Below, piece by piece: positions 14,601 to 22,550 of a stretch of DNA of 64,000 nt. This stretch comes from Glandiceps talaboti (Eukaryota > Hemichordata > Enteropneusta > Spengelidae), in the NCBI RefSeq assembly GCF_964340395.1, contig NC_135557.1, positions 21,676,225 to 21,740,224 of the forward strand, read 5' to 3'. Made by a program: the position numbers and the translations under genes. The stretch's first letter is position 1. The number at the start of each line of letters is the position of its first letter. Under the pieces are notes generated by a model. The model saw only the letters and a program-made list of their open reading frames with translations. It had not been told where the DNA came from and searched no databases.

Positions 14601-15981
14601 ACTCTGTAGTGTTACCGTATATAATGATCTCGTCATCTTAGTTATTACATTCACAACATATAATGTGTATGTTTCACCTTAAGGGTAATTATCTACCGAT
14701 AAATCACCACGTGGTAATCAAATAACTTGCTATAAATACATAATCATGGGTAACTATATATGCATTCATAGTAGAATTGTAAGAAAAGGAACAGAGATCT
14801 ACAATCAACAGGCTGTAGTATCAAGCACAGAAGTTTGAACAATTTGAAAATCGAATCTCTGATTCGTAGTGACAAGACTCCTTAGTTCACTTGTATTTCC
14901 CACGTCTGAATGAAAAATTGGGAAATAATATCTGAATTAAATTAAACATTAAATATATTTTTTTTTTCTCTGTCGCTGTACTTATTCTCCATGTGTGATA
15001 TTTTCTAAGTACATGTATTGCATAACAGAAACAGTTGTCACTTAAATTATTTTTGCTAACTGTACACTTGGTAATGAGGCTGAACTCAATTAGTTGCTAA
15101 ATTCAACTATTTTCAGTCTTTTTCTCTTTTCAACTTTGTACATTGAGTATATTGTTATAATTTATTCATATGATTTATTCATATGATTTATGAGAATAAA
15201 TTATTATTATTATTATAATACCATTGGTAAACACTTGGTCATTCAGGGGCCATGACTGTACAGTCAACATTGCCTAGTATTCGGTAAGCACCAGGGTTCC
15301 TGTCACGTCAAATGAATTTCCTTTGTTGCAGTTTATTACTATCTTAGCAATTTTTTGAAACCTACAAGCATTGTATTTGTCAACGAGACATTGTACAGGC
15401 CGTTTTATGTTAGTGTTTGCTGGCAACATCGCAGACACCAATAAGAAACTGCACATGCTACAGTTTTCAGATAGCAAGATTTAAAAAAAATGTAGACTTC
15501 AAAACGTTGCCACCCACGTGTCTGCGTCTATTTCCCGAACATTTATTTCATTCAAAACGCAGGCAGAAACTGTGACCTTGTTATCTTAACGTGTAGAATG
15601 TACAGTTTACGTATTGGTTGCTGTGTAGCTGTAGCAAATAGAATCAGTGAACACTAACATAAAACGGGATGTAGTTTAGAGGATACGCTGTCTGTACAAC
15701 TGAACGACATTCCCTGTGAGCAAACTGGTCGTGACCAAATACAGGGTAATCGACCGTAGTCCATAATACTATAACTTACCAAGTTCTCTTTTCACGATTG
15801 CTATTTCAAGAGCAGTTTTGCCAGTGTTATCTTTCACATTTATATTCAGTCCTTTTTCTCGCAGTAAAGTCTTAACACCAGCAGCATCACCTGTCTCCAC
15901 GGCTTCCAAATAATTCTTCTCTTTCTCCGTCAGCTGTACATCGACGCTGTTTGATTTGTCTCCCATCTTTAAAGACGTCAT
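1260..15981 (-). CDS. TRPC: TRPC4/5-like (short transient receptor potential) cation channel, 12 coding exons
   Basis: Joined minus-strand exons 15981-15780, 12421-12303, 11133-11026, 9913-9512, 8704-8517, 6965-6742, 5734-5592, 5276-4759, 4441-4246, 3577-3416, 2700-2659 and 1409-1260 keep phase across every junction and give 818 codons including the stop. Seen in order: N-terminal ankyrin-like repeats (about residues 10-145), the TRPC linker helices (145-300), hydrophobic segments S1-S6 (about 300-690), the LFW pore motif (residues near 645), an EWKFYR TRP box followed by [11 protein letters not shown] (about 705-730), and the KQDISSFR motif near the C-terminus. TRPC channels are Ca2+-permeable, non-selective plasma-membrane tetramers gated downstream of phospholipase C; that role is family knowledge. 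The ADIEW and PPFNVIPS stretches resemble the TRPC1/4/5 branch more than TRPC3/6/7. The start is the first ATG after an in-frame stop. The C-terminal end is the least certain part. Confidence 0.93.
1600..2541 (+). pseudogene. Degenerate retroelement ORF1/gag-like remnant
   Basis: Plus-strand fragments in the last TRPC intron resemble the capsid-like ORF of retroelements. One starts ATG at 1605 ([16 protein letters not shown]) and another ends at 2541 with [24 protein letters not shown] and a later HPKSKC. The latter looks like a decayed CCCH-type zinc knuckle of the form FN-x-G-x-C ... C-x-F-x-H-x-C, with two cysteines replaced by aromatic residues. Several stops and frame changes separate the parts. 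The family (DIRS-like or other) is inference from the motif only. Confidence 0.4.
2659..2700 (-). CDS. TRPC: TRPC coding exon 11: 42-base micro-exon
   Basis: [14 protein letters not shown], 14 codons in phase 0-0 between acceptor CCCGACAG and donor GTATGT. By position it is the start of the helix leading into the calmodulin/IP3R-binding region of TRPCs. Its size and symmetry mean it could be skipped without a frameshift. Confidence 0.75.
3066..3179. repeat. (ACAT)n microsatellite
   Basis: Near-pure ACAT tetranucleotide array with a few ACAC steps, in the intron between TRPC coding exons 10 and 11. Confidence 0.95.
3416..3577 (-). CDS. TRPC: TRPC coding exon 10: TRP box
   Basis: 54 codons, phase 0 to 0. 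[20 protein letters not shown] is the TRP helix and TRP box (EWKFYR), followed by [13 protein letters not shown] and a Lys/Arg/Cys-rich end ([12 protein letters not shown]). Acceptor GCTGTAG, donor GTGTGT. Confidence 0.93.
3600..3622. repeat. (GGTT)n microsatellite
   Basis: Five to six GGTT units just upstream of TRPC exon 10 on the gene strand, about 25 bases beyond its splice acceptor. Confidence 0.85.
4246..4441 (-). CDS. TRPC: TRPC coding exon 9: pore LFW motif and S6
   Basis: Encodes TLFWSLFGL, with the LFW pore-helix motif diagnostic of TRPC channels, and S6 ([18 protein letters not shown]). Acceptor TCTTTACAG; donor GTCAGT; phase 2 to 0. Confidence 0.95.
4759..5276 (-). CDS. TRPC: TRPC coding exon 8: S3-S5 and start of pore
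   Basis: Largest exon (518 bases). Encodes an extracellular region with N-glycosylation sequons, the conserved [20 protein letters not shown] stretch (S4), the GPLQIS linker and S5 ([18 protein letters not shown]). It ends in the pore turret with two cysteines 13 residues apart. TRPC4/5 also have a pore-turret cysteine pair, but closer together. Phase 0 to 2. Confidence 0.95.
5592..5734 (-). CDS. TRPC: TRPC coding exon 7: S2-S3 region ([11 protein letters not shown] ... NILDF)
   Basis: Open from acceptor TCTCTGCAG to donor GTAAGA. Encodes [11 protein letters not shown], then [11 protein letters not shown] and a hydrophobic helix ending FFYGFAKQ. This matches the conserved TRPC W-x-E-x-KE-x-W ... 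YWNxLD block. Phase 1 to 0. Confidence 0.93.
5806..5972. repeat. (ATGT)n then (TTTA/TTTG)n microsatellite
   Basis: ATGT array to about 5890 followed by a TTTA/TTTG block. It starts about 70 bases from TRPC exon 7 and is in the opposite orientation to the ACAT arrays at 3066 and 9173. Confidence 0.95.
6480..6725. mobile_element. MITE-like element with 17-bp terminal inverted repeats
   Basis: CAATAGGGAACTTGCAA at 6480-6496 is repeated as its exact reverse complement at 6709-6725, bounding 246 bases with no coding capacity. No convincing target-site duplication was found, so the superfamily is unassigned. The right end lies ten bases from the splice donor of TRPC exon 6. Confidence 0.7.
6742..6965 (-). 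CDS. TRPC: TRPC coding exon 6: S1 region
   Basis: Encodes [20 protein letters not shown] and the following extracellular loop up to EILMLVFII. It completes a Pro codon at its start and ends with one base of the next codon. The donor GTGAGT lies at 6741-6736, ten bases from the terminal inverted repeat of a MITE-like element. Confidence 0.92.
6966..8516. other. TRPC intron, partly repeat-derived
   Basis: AT-rich intron. It holds a C-rich run near 7098 and a truncated MITE copy at 7719-7826. No further exon was recognised. Confidence 0.5.
7719..7826. mobile_element. Truncated copy of the GTTATTTGCCAAATA MITE
   Basis: Matches the left two thirds of the element at 13381-13522: ATGTTATTTGCCAAATA, GTTCC-TATCTTG, the GCCGGAGGCGAG centre and ACTTCGAGCAG. 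The right terminal repeat is decayed. Confidence 0.6.
8517..8704 (-). CDS. TRPC: TRPC coding exon 5: pre-S1 and first hydrophobic segment
   Basis: Starts with [10 protein letters not shown], the conserved pre-membrane motif of TRPCs, then a hydrophobic stretch ([20 protein letters not shown]). Acceptor TTTGTTTCAG; donor GTAAGT; ends in phase 2. Confidence 0.92.
9173..9458. repeat. (ACAT)n array with (GCAT)n blocks
   Basis: About 285 bases of ACAT units interrupted by GCAT (ATGC) blocks at about 9270-9330 and 9411-9424. All six frames are open across it only because the repeat contains no stops. Confidence 0.95.
9512..9913 (-). CDS. TRPC: TRPC coding exon 4: end of ankyrin domain and linker helices
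   Basis: 134 codons, phase 0 to 0. Contains the conserved TRPC linker pattern ([30 protein letters not shown] and a long helical region with cysteine at DECEAF). The donor is GTGCGT at 9511-9506. The ACAT array at 9173-9458 begins only about 55 bases beyond it. An open frame runs on into that array but encodes only Tyr-Val-Cys-Met repeats and is not believed. Confidence 0.93.
9914..11025. other. TRPC intron, nothing recognised
   Basis: Unremarkable AT-rich intron with a short direct repeat (GATGATATGTCTTGAAAT-like) at about 10678-10725. No coding or RNA features were seen. Confidence 0.5.
11026..11133 (-). CDS. TRPC: TRPC coding exon 3: ankyrin repeat with [16 protein letters not shown]
   Basis: 36 codons, phase 0 to 0. 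The typical TRPC ankyrin ending ([16 protein letters not shown]) runs into MLLENGG of the next exon. A nearer GTAAGG donor would put a stop in frame in the next exon, so the GTAATG donor at 11025-11020 is preferred. Confidence 0.88.
11286..12031. repeat. Long compound microsatellite: CA, ACGC, ACAT, CAGG and ACGT blocks
   Basis: About 745 bases: CACACG/CA repeats, a long ACAT array, a (CAGG)n block at about 11585-11609, and recurring ACGT triplet blocks (GTACGTACGTAC) at about 11753, 11869 and 12019. These recur about every 115-150 bases, suggesting higher-order duplication inside the array. Confidence 0.95.
12303..12421 (-). CDS. TRPC: TRPC coding exon 2: ankyrin repeats
   Basis: Encodes the [18 protein letters not shown] segment and following ankyrin helices. 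The GAT codon for the first Asp is completed across the junction (phase 1 to phase 0). The acceptor follows TTTTATTACAG and the donor is GTAAGT. Confidence 0.9.
13381..13522. mobile_element. Foldback MITE, TATGTTATTTGCCAAATAC ends
   Basis: The first about 60 bases (TATGTTATTTGCCAAATAC, GTTCCATATCTTGCTGCGAG, ...TTTTTCCGG) are repeated inverted at the end (CCGGAAAAATTAACTCGAGC, AGCAAGATGTGGAAC, GTATTTGGCAAATAACATA). The GC-rich centre is GAGCCGGAGGCGAGCC. A truncated relative lies at 7719-7826. Confidence 0.8.
13525..14255. mobile_element. Possible non-autonomous DNA element with TATACGTCACCTG ends
   Basis: TATACGTCACCTG at 13525-13537 is matched by its reverse complement at 14243-14255. The right-end sequence (CCAATCAGAATGCGAGTTTG ... 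TGACGTAT) has a diverged internal direct copy at about 13684-13721. No open frame longer than 100 codons was found. The 13-bp ends alone are modest evidence. Confidence 0.45.
15780..15981 (-). CDS. TRPC: TRPC coding exon 1: start and first ankyrin repeat
   Basis: The ATG lies at 15981-15979 with an in-frame TAA just upstream. A second in-frame ATG seven codons later (MGDKSN) could also be used. The exon encodes an acidic start and an ankyrin-type stretch ([11 protein letters not shown], then [16 protein letters not shown]). The donor is GTAAGT at 15779-15774 and the exon ends in phase 1. A pyrimidine-rich acceptor at 16020-16021 suggests the exon carries 5'UTR up to 16019 and that at least one upstream non-coding exon exists. 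Confidence 0.9.
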
Positions 15982-16019
15982 CAAAACAAATTAAGGAGTA
16001 TAACCTTCGCTTGTCTGTC

Positions 16020-16313
16020 CTGAAAAACAAACCGATAATTTAAGCAGGAGACCAAATATTCAATGACATGTAGTATGATATCCTAGAAGCTGTAAAGGGC
16101 AAGAGTTCTCATTCAGCGAGAAATTAAACCAATACTTCACTGACACCAACGTAATTGTAAAATATTATTGCAATTAACTGTATGTCACCAGCTTTGTACC
16201 CATGCACTAACTAACTACCAGTGGCGACAAATATAAATAGTATCCTATAGTTACCATAAAACCAACTTTAAGCTGAATGCATCCAGTAAGCTGCAATATA
16301 TGTGTGTCAATTG

Positions 16314-16314
<1 letters not shown>
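16020..16314. other. Upstream flank or 5' intron of TRPC
   Basis: Begins with a likely minus-strand splice acceptor (16020-16021). No upstream exon or promoter was identified with confidence. Confidence 0.4.
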
Positions 16315-16347
<33 letters not shown>

Positions 16348-16394
16348 TGTAGGTAGGTAGGTAGGTAGGTAGGTAGGTAGGTAGGTAGGTAGGG

Positions 16395-16438
<44 letters not shown>

Positions 16439-16492
16439 ATGTATGTATGTATGTATGTATGTATGTTTGTGTATGCGTGTGTATCATACATG
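16315..16492. repeat. (ATGT)n-(GTAG)n-(GT)n-(ATGT)n compound microsatellite
   Basis: Sequential blocks of ATGT, GTAG and GT units followed by ATGT again. Confidence 0.95.
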
Positions 16493-18170
16493 TATATGAA
16501 TGAATACATGCATCGTTAGATGTATACCCGCGTGCATGTGTCCACACTGTCTGGCTGTAGGTATGTTGTCTTTCTGTCCATCCGCCTGTCCGCCCGTCCG
16601 TCCGCATATTTTATTTCTGCCATTTTCTGTGTCATTGTCATTATATACTACTCTACATGTGTATTCTAACGGCATCGCAACTGGTACACGGTGTCCTGGC
16701 ATGTTTTACTTCCAAATCATGGAAGAATAGATGAAACATTGGTAAACTGAGGTCATATTTACGAGTTGCATTTAAGAGAAATTGATGAATTGGCCGTGTG
16801 TGCAACAAATCGAAGAACGCAAGTGGCACAGCTTCTGTGTGACATAATTAACCTTTGACCTTATCACAAGAAGGGTCAAATATGGAGCAGGCCGAGTCAG
16901 CGACCAAATACTCTCGAGAAAATTTCGAACTTGTGTTAAAGTCTTCTCTACGTTACAAGGAATGTGTATTCATCACGTTGTAAAGAGAAATGTCGTCCTT
17001 AATCTATCAGTTTTCAGTTTTTGTTTATTTTTAAAGTGGCCACATAGATGACAAATCGATGTTTATTTTGGATTTTTAAGTGATTAATTGAATTAAAACA
17101 AGTTCATATACCAAGTCACCTTTCGTATCTCGATAAATCACAAGAGTTTAAAAAATGTTCTAAAAAATATCTTATTGTATGTAACATTAGCAAACATTTT
17201 ACACGCTTTTTTGAAATTTAATTGTGAAATTTGTCCAGTTACGTACATTTCACTTTATAAAATATACAGTATGATAAAGTTTGTTATAAATCACTTAATA
17301 GAAAACGAGCATCCGTTTGTCATCAATATGGCCATTTGAAAAGGATGACGTCACGATATAGATTGGTTGCTTCACACATGTTGATTGGTGTCCGCAAAAT
17401 GTTAAGAAATACGTTTGCATACATTAGCAGAGATTCAATATGGAATGTAATTAATATTGTACCAACAAGTTGTGTTCATGTTTGGTACATTCTAACAGTT
17501 GTTCAATCATTCCACATTGACAAAAATATTCACAAGATTCTATAGATTGTTTAGACTTTCACATACCACTTTTGTCTTAAAGCTGCCCTGAATTACAGAA
17601 ACCCTGCCTTGAGTTATAGAAACCCTGCCTTGACTTTACAAGGGATTGTACCATGTGAGTAAATATATCACATACCACATATTCTTTGCACTTGTTATAT
17701 ACACATATACGACTTAATTTCACTGTATGTGGCTAACAACAGCCGACTTGAAGTACGTTAGAAATGTTTGAACCCTCTTGACGCATTTTAAGCAGCTAAT
17801 CAGGATATCTGACATTGAAGGATTAACTATAGTATTTACTGCACCCAAACGCTTCTTATATTCCCAACATCGACGTCGTAACTTTTGACTGAGAATACAT
17901 ATGGCGAAATCAAAGTGGACAATTTACAGCTGCCTTCTCTGAGAACACAGTCTCGTTGGTCATAAAATGAGGACATACTTGTTGGAGACAGTGGTCACGT
18001 ATCGGTAATAATTCATACTCATATTGCATCTGTTGTTTTCACAAATTATGATGTGTTACACGTGTGTTAAATTCATGGACTTTAAAGTGATGTGGAGAGT
18101 AGACGGTCTAAATCTAATCGGAAGGAAAACGCAATTTGCCAAACTGTCCATGTGTGCGAGTGTATTTATA
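16493..18170. other. Intergenic, no gene seen
   Basis: AT-rich sequence with one half of a dispersed repeat pair (17031-17105). A duplicated GAAACCCTGCCTTGA motif lies at about 17598-17635. No supported coding region. Confidence 0.5.
17031..17105 (+). repeat. Dispersed repeat, copy 1 (TTAAAGTGGCCACAT)
   Basis: Shares TTAAAGTGGCC, then GATG, ATCG-GT and TTTATTTTGGATT at similar spacing, with 60727-60820. The two diverged copies are in the same orientation. Confidence 0.5.
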
Positions 18171-18467
18171 TGTGTGGGGTATGGGTATGTTTACACATGT
18201 GTATGTGTGTGGGTATGGGTATGTGTACACATGTGTATGTATGTGGGTATGGGTATGTGTACGTACACATGTGTATGTGCGTCGGTATGGGTATATGTAT
18301 GCATGTATATGTGTTTGCATATGTGCGAACATGAATGTATTTGTATGTATACGTGTGATATGTATAATTATATGTGTTCTGTGTATGTGTCGAGTTTGCA
18401 TGTTTATGTATAAATATGTGTCATATGTATATGCATGTGTGTGTGTGCGTGCGTGTGTTTGTTTGTT

Positions 18468-18518
<51 letters not shown>

Positions 18519-18530
18519 ATGAGTGTGCAT
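18171..18530. repeat. GT-rich degenerate repeat ending in pure (GT)n
   Basis: Irregular GTGTATGTGTGGGTATGGGTATGT-type units to about 18330, then a pure GT array at about 18475-18517. The about 44-base GGGTATGGGTATGTGTACAC module recurs three times at about 18178-18265. Confidence 0.9.
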
Positions 18531-19857
18531 GTGAGGGTGTATGTGTTAAATTGTATGTTTGGTCAGTGGATGTGCTTACGACGTATACACTGTATTTTTG
18601 GATACGTGTGTTTGTGGTTATGTGCATGTTGTTTTGCGAATGCATGTGATCTTCACTTAAGTTGGGAAAAGGGCATATAAGTACAGGTTTCATTGTGACA
18701 ATTAGTATGAAATATGGATTTCATAGTTGATTAATGAGAATTCACTTCACTGCCACCAATAAACCAACCCCTAGGCCAAACACACATTTCATCAGACAAG
18801 TTTTATGATTATTACCTTATTTCAAATTCATTTGGCTTTTTGACTTGACTAAAATAGAGGAACAGCTGCAACATATAAGCGGTTATTCTTTGATTGTAAA
18901 ACTTAGGACTCCAGAAATAAGTTGATGAAATAATTGAGAGTTTCTGAAGGCCAATCATGGGGAATGGTAAAGTTGATAAATGGCCACACCAACGTGTATA
19001 ATTCATCATTGTGTGCTATGTCATCCCAGCTTGTTGTCATCTCTCATTGTCCCCCTGTCACACTCCAGTATCTAATTCACTTAGAAGTAGCCTATATATA
19101 TATCCGTGATATGTGCTACGATAAATCTCGTCCACACCCATCTTGTTGTATAATCCAATATTAACTGGATAATGGAATTAGGAAATGTTCCCATAAGCTG
19201 ATAGCAATGGGATGATTACACAGGTCAAAGGTCAGACTGTTTTGATTATTCATATTACACAGTAAATGTACCTTTGTGACTACAACTTCTTACAAGTACC
19301 CAACGCTTGAAGTGTGGTGACTTACATTTAATACTAATTTTAACTAAATTTAAACGGCTTTAACGGGTGTGGCTGACTAAAATTACTTTGAATTGCTACT
19401 GGACCAAACTGAGTGTAGACAAGAGCTATCGTTGTTACAGATCATCGACGTAGATAGGCTAGTGTAAAATGAGCGTTAAAAAGATAAGACATGGTGGTTA
19501 TACTGTTTCTAATGAAAAACGAATAATAGTAAATCCTAATAACCCTTATACAGAACTCTTAATACTTACATGATTTATTGATATCATTTTACGGTACATG
19601 ATTGACTTTATTAAGTCATTTGACATAAATTTTTACATAAGATAGATGACAACTGTGTCAAGAGATTAAAATAATGAAATATACCTCAGTATGAAAAATA
19701 ATATGGTCATATTTTCATAAAGTAGTAATATGTCAGACTAAAATTGTGAATTTATGGACTGTGGTCATATATTGTGTTATTCTCAACGACATGTACATCA
19801 ATTTATTGGATACAAACGGATGTTATATTGAAAGGAGGGTTCTGTCTCTTTATAAGA
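18531..19857. other. Intergenic, no gene seen
   Basis: AT-rich sequence without recognised exons, RNAs or mobile elements. Confidence 0.45.
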
Positions 19858-20018
19858 TGTGTGTCTGTGTCTGTCTGTCTGCCTGCCTGCCTATCTACCT
19901 GCCTGCCTGCCCGTCCGCCCGCCCGCCCGCACGCAAGCGTGCGTGTGTGTATGTGTGTGTGTATGTGTGTATGTATGTATGTATGTATGTATGTATGTAT
20001 GTATGTATGTATGTATGT

Positions 20019-20058
<40 letters not shown>

Positions 20059-20095
20059 ATGTATGTATGTATGTATGCATGTGTCTGCCTGTCTA
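19858..20095. repeat. Compound microsatellite: CTGC, CCGC, GT and ATGT blocks
   Basis: CTGT/CTGC/CCGC blocks to about 19945, then GT and ATGT arrays to 20078. Confidence 0.95.
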
Positions 20096-20838
20096 TTTGT
20101 AAATCTGTGTCAGTGTTTGGTAGGTGTGTGTTTTGCAATACTGTGTGGTTTGCCTTCGTGTGCATTTTCTGGGCACGTGTGGGTGTGTGTGCTCTCTGTA
20201 AGTATGTGGATGCGTGCGTGCGTGAGCGTGTGTATTTGTCAGTTCATTACAATCTTTCATATTGATGCTAACATAACCAGATAAGAAATGGACTTTTTCA
20301 AATCGTGTATACCACATCATAAATATGTTCTTCTCATTAACATTTCATTGTCTAGCTATAGGGATAACCATATGAGTGTGTTGACTGTCAGCAAAAGTGT
20401 GATTTATGAGATGTTAGTTAATATACCAGGTATTTGAAGGAATTATAGTCATATATATAATACATATCTTACAGATGTTAAATAGTTCCATCGAACCTCC
20501 AGTCTACTCAGTAATTATCCAATCTTTCATATCAAATCATATTTCACCAAGATATTTGTCGATCGGTTTAAAGTGTTGAATGATCAAGAAGAACCTTTTA
20601 TCATCGAGTGAGGTTAAACTCGATTAGTTGTTTTGTCAGTTATTGTCTTCATTTCCACGTCTGCTCAAATGTATTTTGATGTTTAGTCATTTTTTAAATT
20701 AAATCTAGTGGAAATAAAGTATTAATATACGCGAGACTATACACTCCTAGTTAATTATACTGGTATCCACCCTGACAAAATAAATCTATAGCTTCAAACG
20801 TTGTACTGACACAAGTTGCCCCCCAGACGCATTTTCAT

Positions 20839-21159
20839 GGTCACTATCAAGACCATCACCACAACCACTACCACTCTACCACCCCAAACCACCATCATCA
20901 CCACCATCATCATCACCATCATCATCATCACCACCACCACCACCACCATCATTGTCATCATCATAATCACCACCACCACCACCATCATCATTGTCATCAT
21001 CAACATCATCACCACCACCATCATCTTCATCATCATCATCACCACCACCACCACCACCACCACCCCCACCATCATCATTGTCACCACCACCACCACCACC
21101 ACCACCATCATCATCACCACCACCAACAACAACACCATCATTATCATTGTCATCATCAA

Positions 21160-21195
<36 letters not shown>

Positions 21196-21196
21196 T
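20839..21196. repeat. CAY (CAT/CAC) trinucleotide array, 350 bases
   Basis: Imperfect mix of CAC and CAT triplets with rare AAC and GTC. It is open in several frames (poly-Ser/Pro, poly-Thr/Ile, or poly-Val/Met on the other strand), but no flanking exon supports coding. Confidence 0.92.
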
Positions 21197-21739
21197 ATCA
21201 ATATTGATGTCGTGTTAGCCATCAACATTACAAACACGGTTATAATGACAAACATGTCGTACTATCGTTAATTTTTGTGAAATATGTAAGGTGATGCTAA
21301 CGTTGTTAGGTATTAGTGACACTCATTCACACATCATAGCACAGTGACTGGCGATCAATTTAAGGCGAAGGACAATATGATGATAACTAGAGCCATCCAT
21401 CACAAAATCATCAGTAATTTTCATTCTAAATACTTATTCCTGATATCAATATTTGATTTAATTCAACTTATTGACTCAAAATGATAACGTAATTAAATTC
21501 ATGTCCATCTTTAATGATTTTTGACATTGATGTACAGCTGATTGATTGATATCACTTGGAATGTCGATTCTATTAAATTTAACATTCCTAGCATCAAATG
21601 CAAACATACCACATATCTATATATCATGTAATAACGTCTTTTAACAATCTGGTTATGAAGACACGTCAGGTAAGTTTAATGTAGGAATCTAACTGTAGGC
21701 TTAGACAAGGAATAAAGTGGAACAATGTAGTATTATATG

Positions 21740-21945
21740 CTGTGATGCATTGAGCTTGATGTGGTGTAATTTGGTATGGTTTCGTTTCGCTTGATGTGAC
21801 ACAATGAGGTAAGATATGGTCTAGTGTTTGATGTGGTGTGGTGTGGTGTGGTGTGGTGTATTATGGTGCCTGAGATGTAGTGTTGTATAGTGTGGCATGG
21901 CATGGCATGGTGTGGAGTAGTGTGACATGACGACGTGGTGTGACT
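21740..21945. repeat. Degenerate pentanucleotide (GTGTG/GCATG) region
   Basis: Units such as TGTGG (21833-21857) and GCATG (21894-21908) in a 5-base rhythm with many substitutions. Similar in style to 36577-36882 and 42519-42785. Confidence 0.6.
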
Positions 21946-22269
21946 CGATCAGTCGAGCGTAATTATGACGTCATTCCGAGGCCAAAGAATTCTTCATTGG
22001 AATAAAATTAAACATTTTCCAAATTTTTGTTCCTTAAAAGTTAACGTTTGCGACGGAAACTAACCGTATTTAAAGAGCTAAAAATATTCAAATTTTACAA
22101 ACACAAGTCAATTAAATGACCCATTTAAAAACGACCCTTACCTTACAGAAAAATAATCTTGATTCAATCAGTTTATATCAATATGTGTTCATAGCTGTAT
22201 GAAAGTTGTCTAAAGAACAATATTCAGGCTTATTCTATGTCAAAGTTCATATAAAATACTACGTGGTAC

Positions 22270-22550
22270 CACATACCTAGATAAGTAGTTCAGTCTTTAA
22301 GTTAACCACTTATTTCCACTCGGAGGGTAAGGCTTGTGTAGGTGTTGTATAAAATAAGGTATGAGACAAAGAACCCCATTTGACCTAATTTACATACGGT
22401 CATACCTACCCCTGGGGCTATAGACAGTCAAGAATGAACAGTAACACTTCGTCTCATACTACCGCTGTACATAGGTGATGGCCAAGTAGGTCATAGGGAT
22501 GGTAAAAGTTGGGTAATTAAAAATAGATAAATTACACTTTTCGTATAGTG
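22270..22550 (+). mobile_element. CACTATACGAAAAGT-type MITE, copy A (diverged left end)
   Basis: The right end ACTTTTCGTATAGTG (22536-22550) is intact. The interior shares GGGGCTATAGACAGTCAA, CTTCGTCTCATACTACC and TAGGTCATA-type blocks with the copies at 45682-45944 and 48248-48505. The left end is decayed. Confidence 0.7.

Larger units (their letters stand above)
12422..15779. other. Long TRPC intron 1 (coding), partly transposon-derived
   Basis: Contains two adjacent DNA-element-like segments (13381-13522 and 13525-14255) and a duplicated TTTATTCATATGA motif near 15166-15192. No exon was recognised in the remainder. Confidence 0.5.

Noticed and set aside
20794-21271. Open frames of poly-Thr/Ile, poly-Ser/Pro or poly-Met/Val
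   Set aside because: Products of the CAY trinucleotide array; no unique flanking coding sequence.
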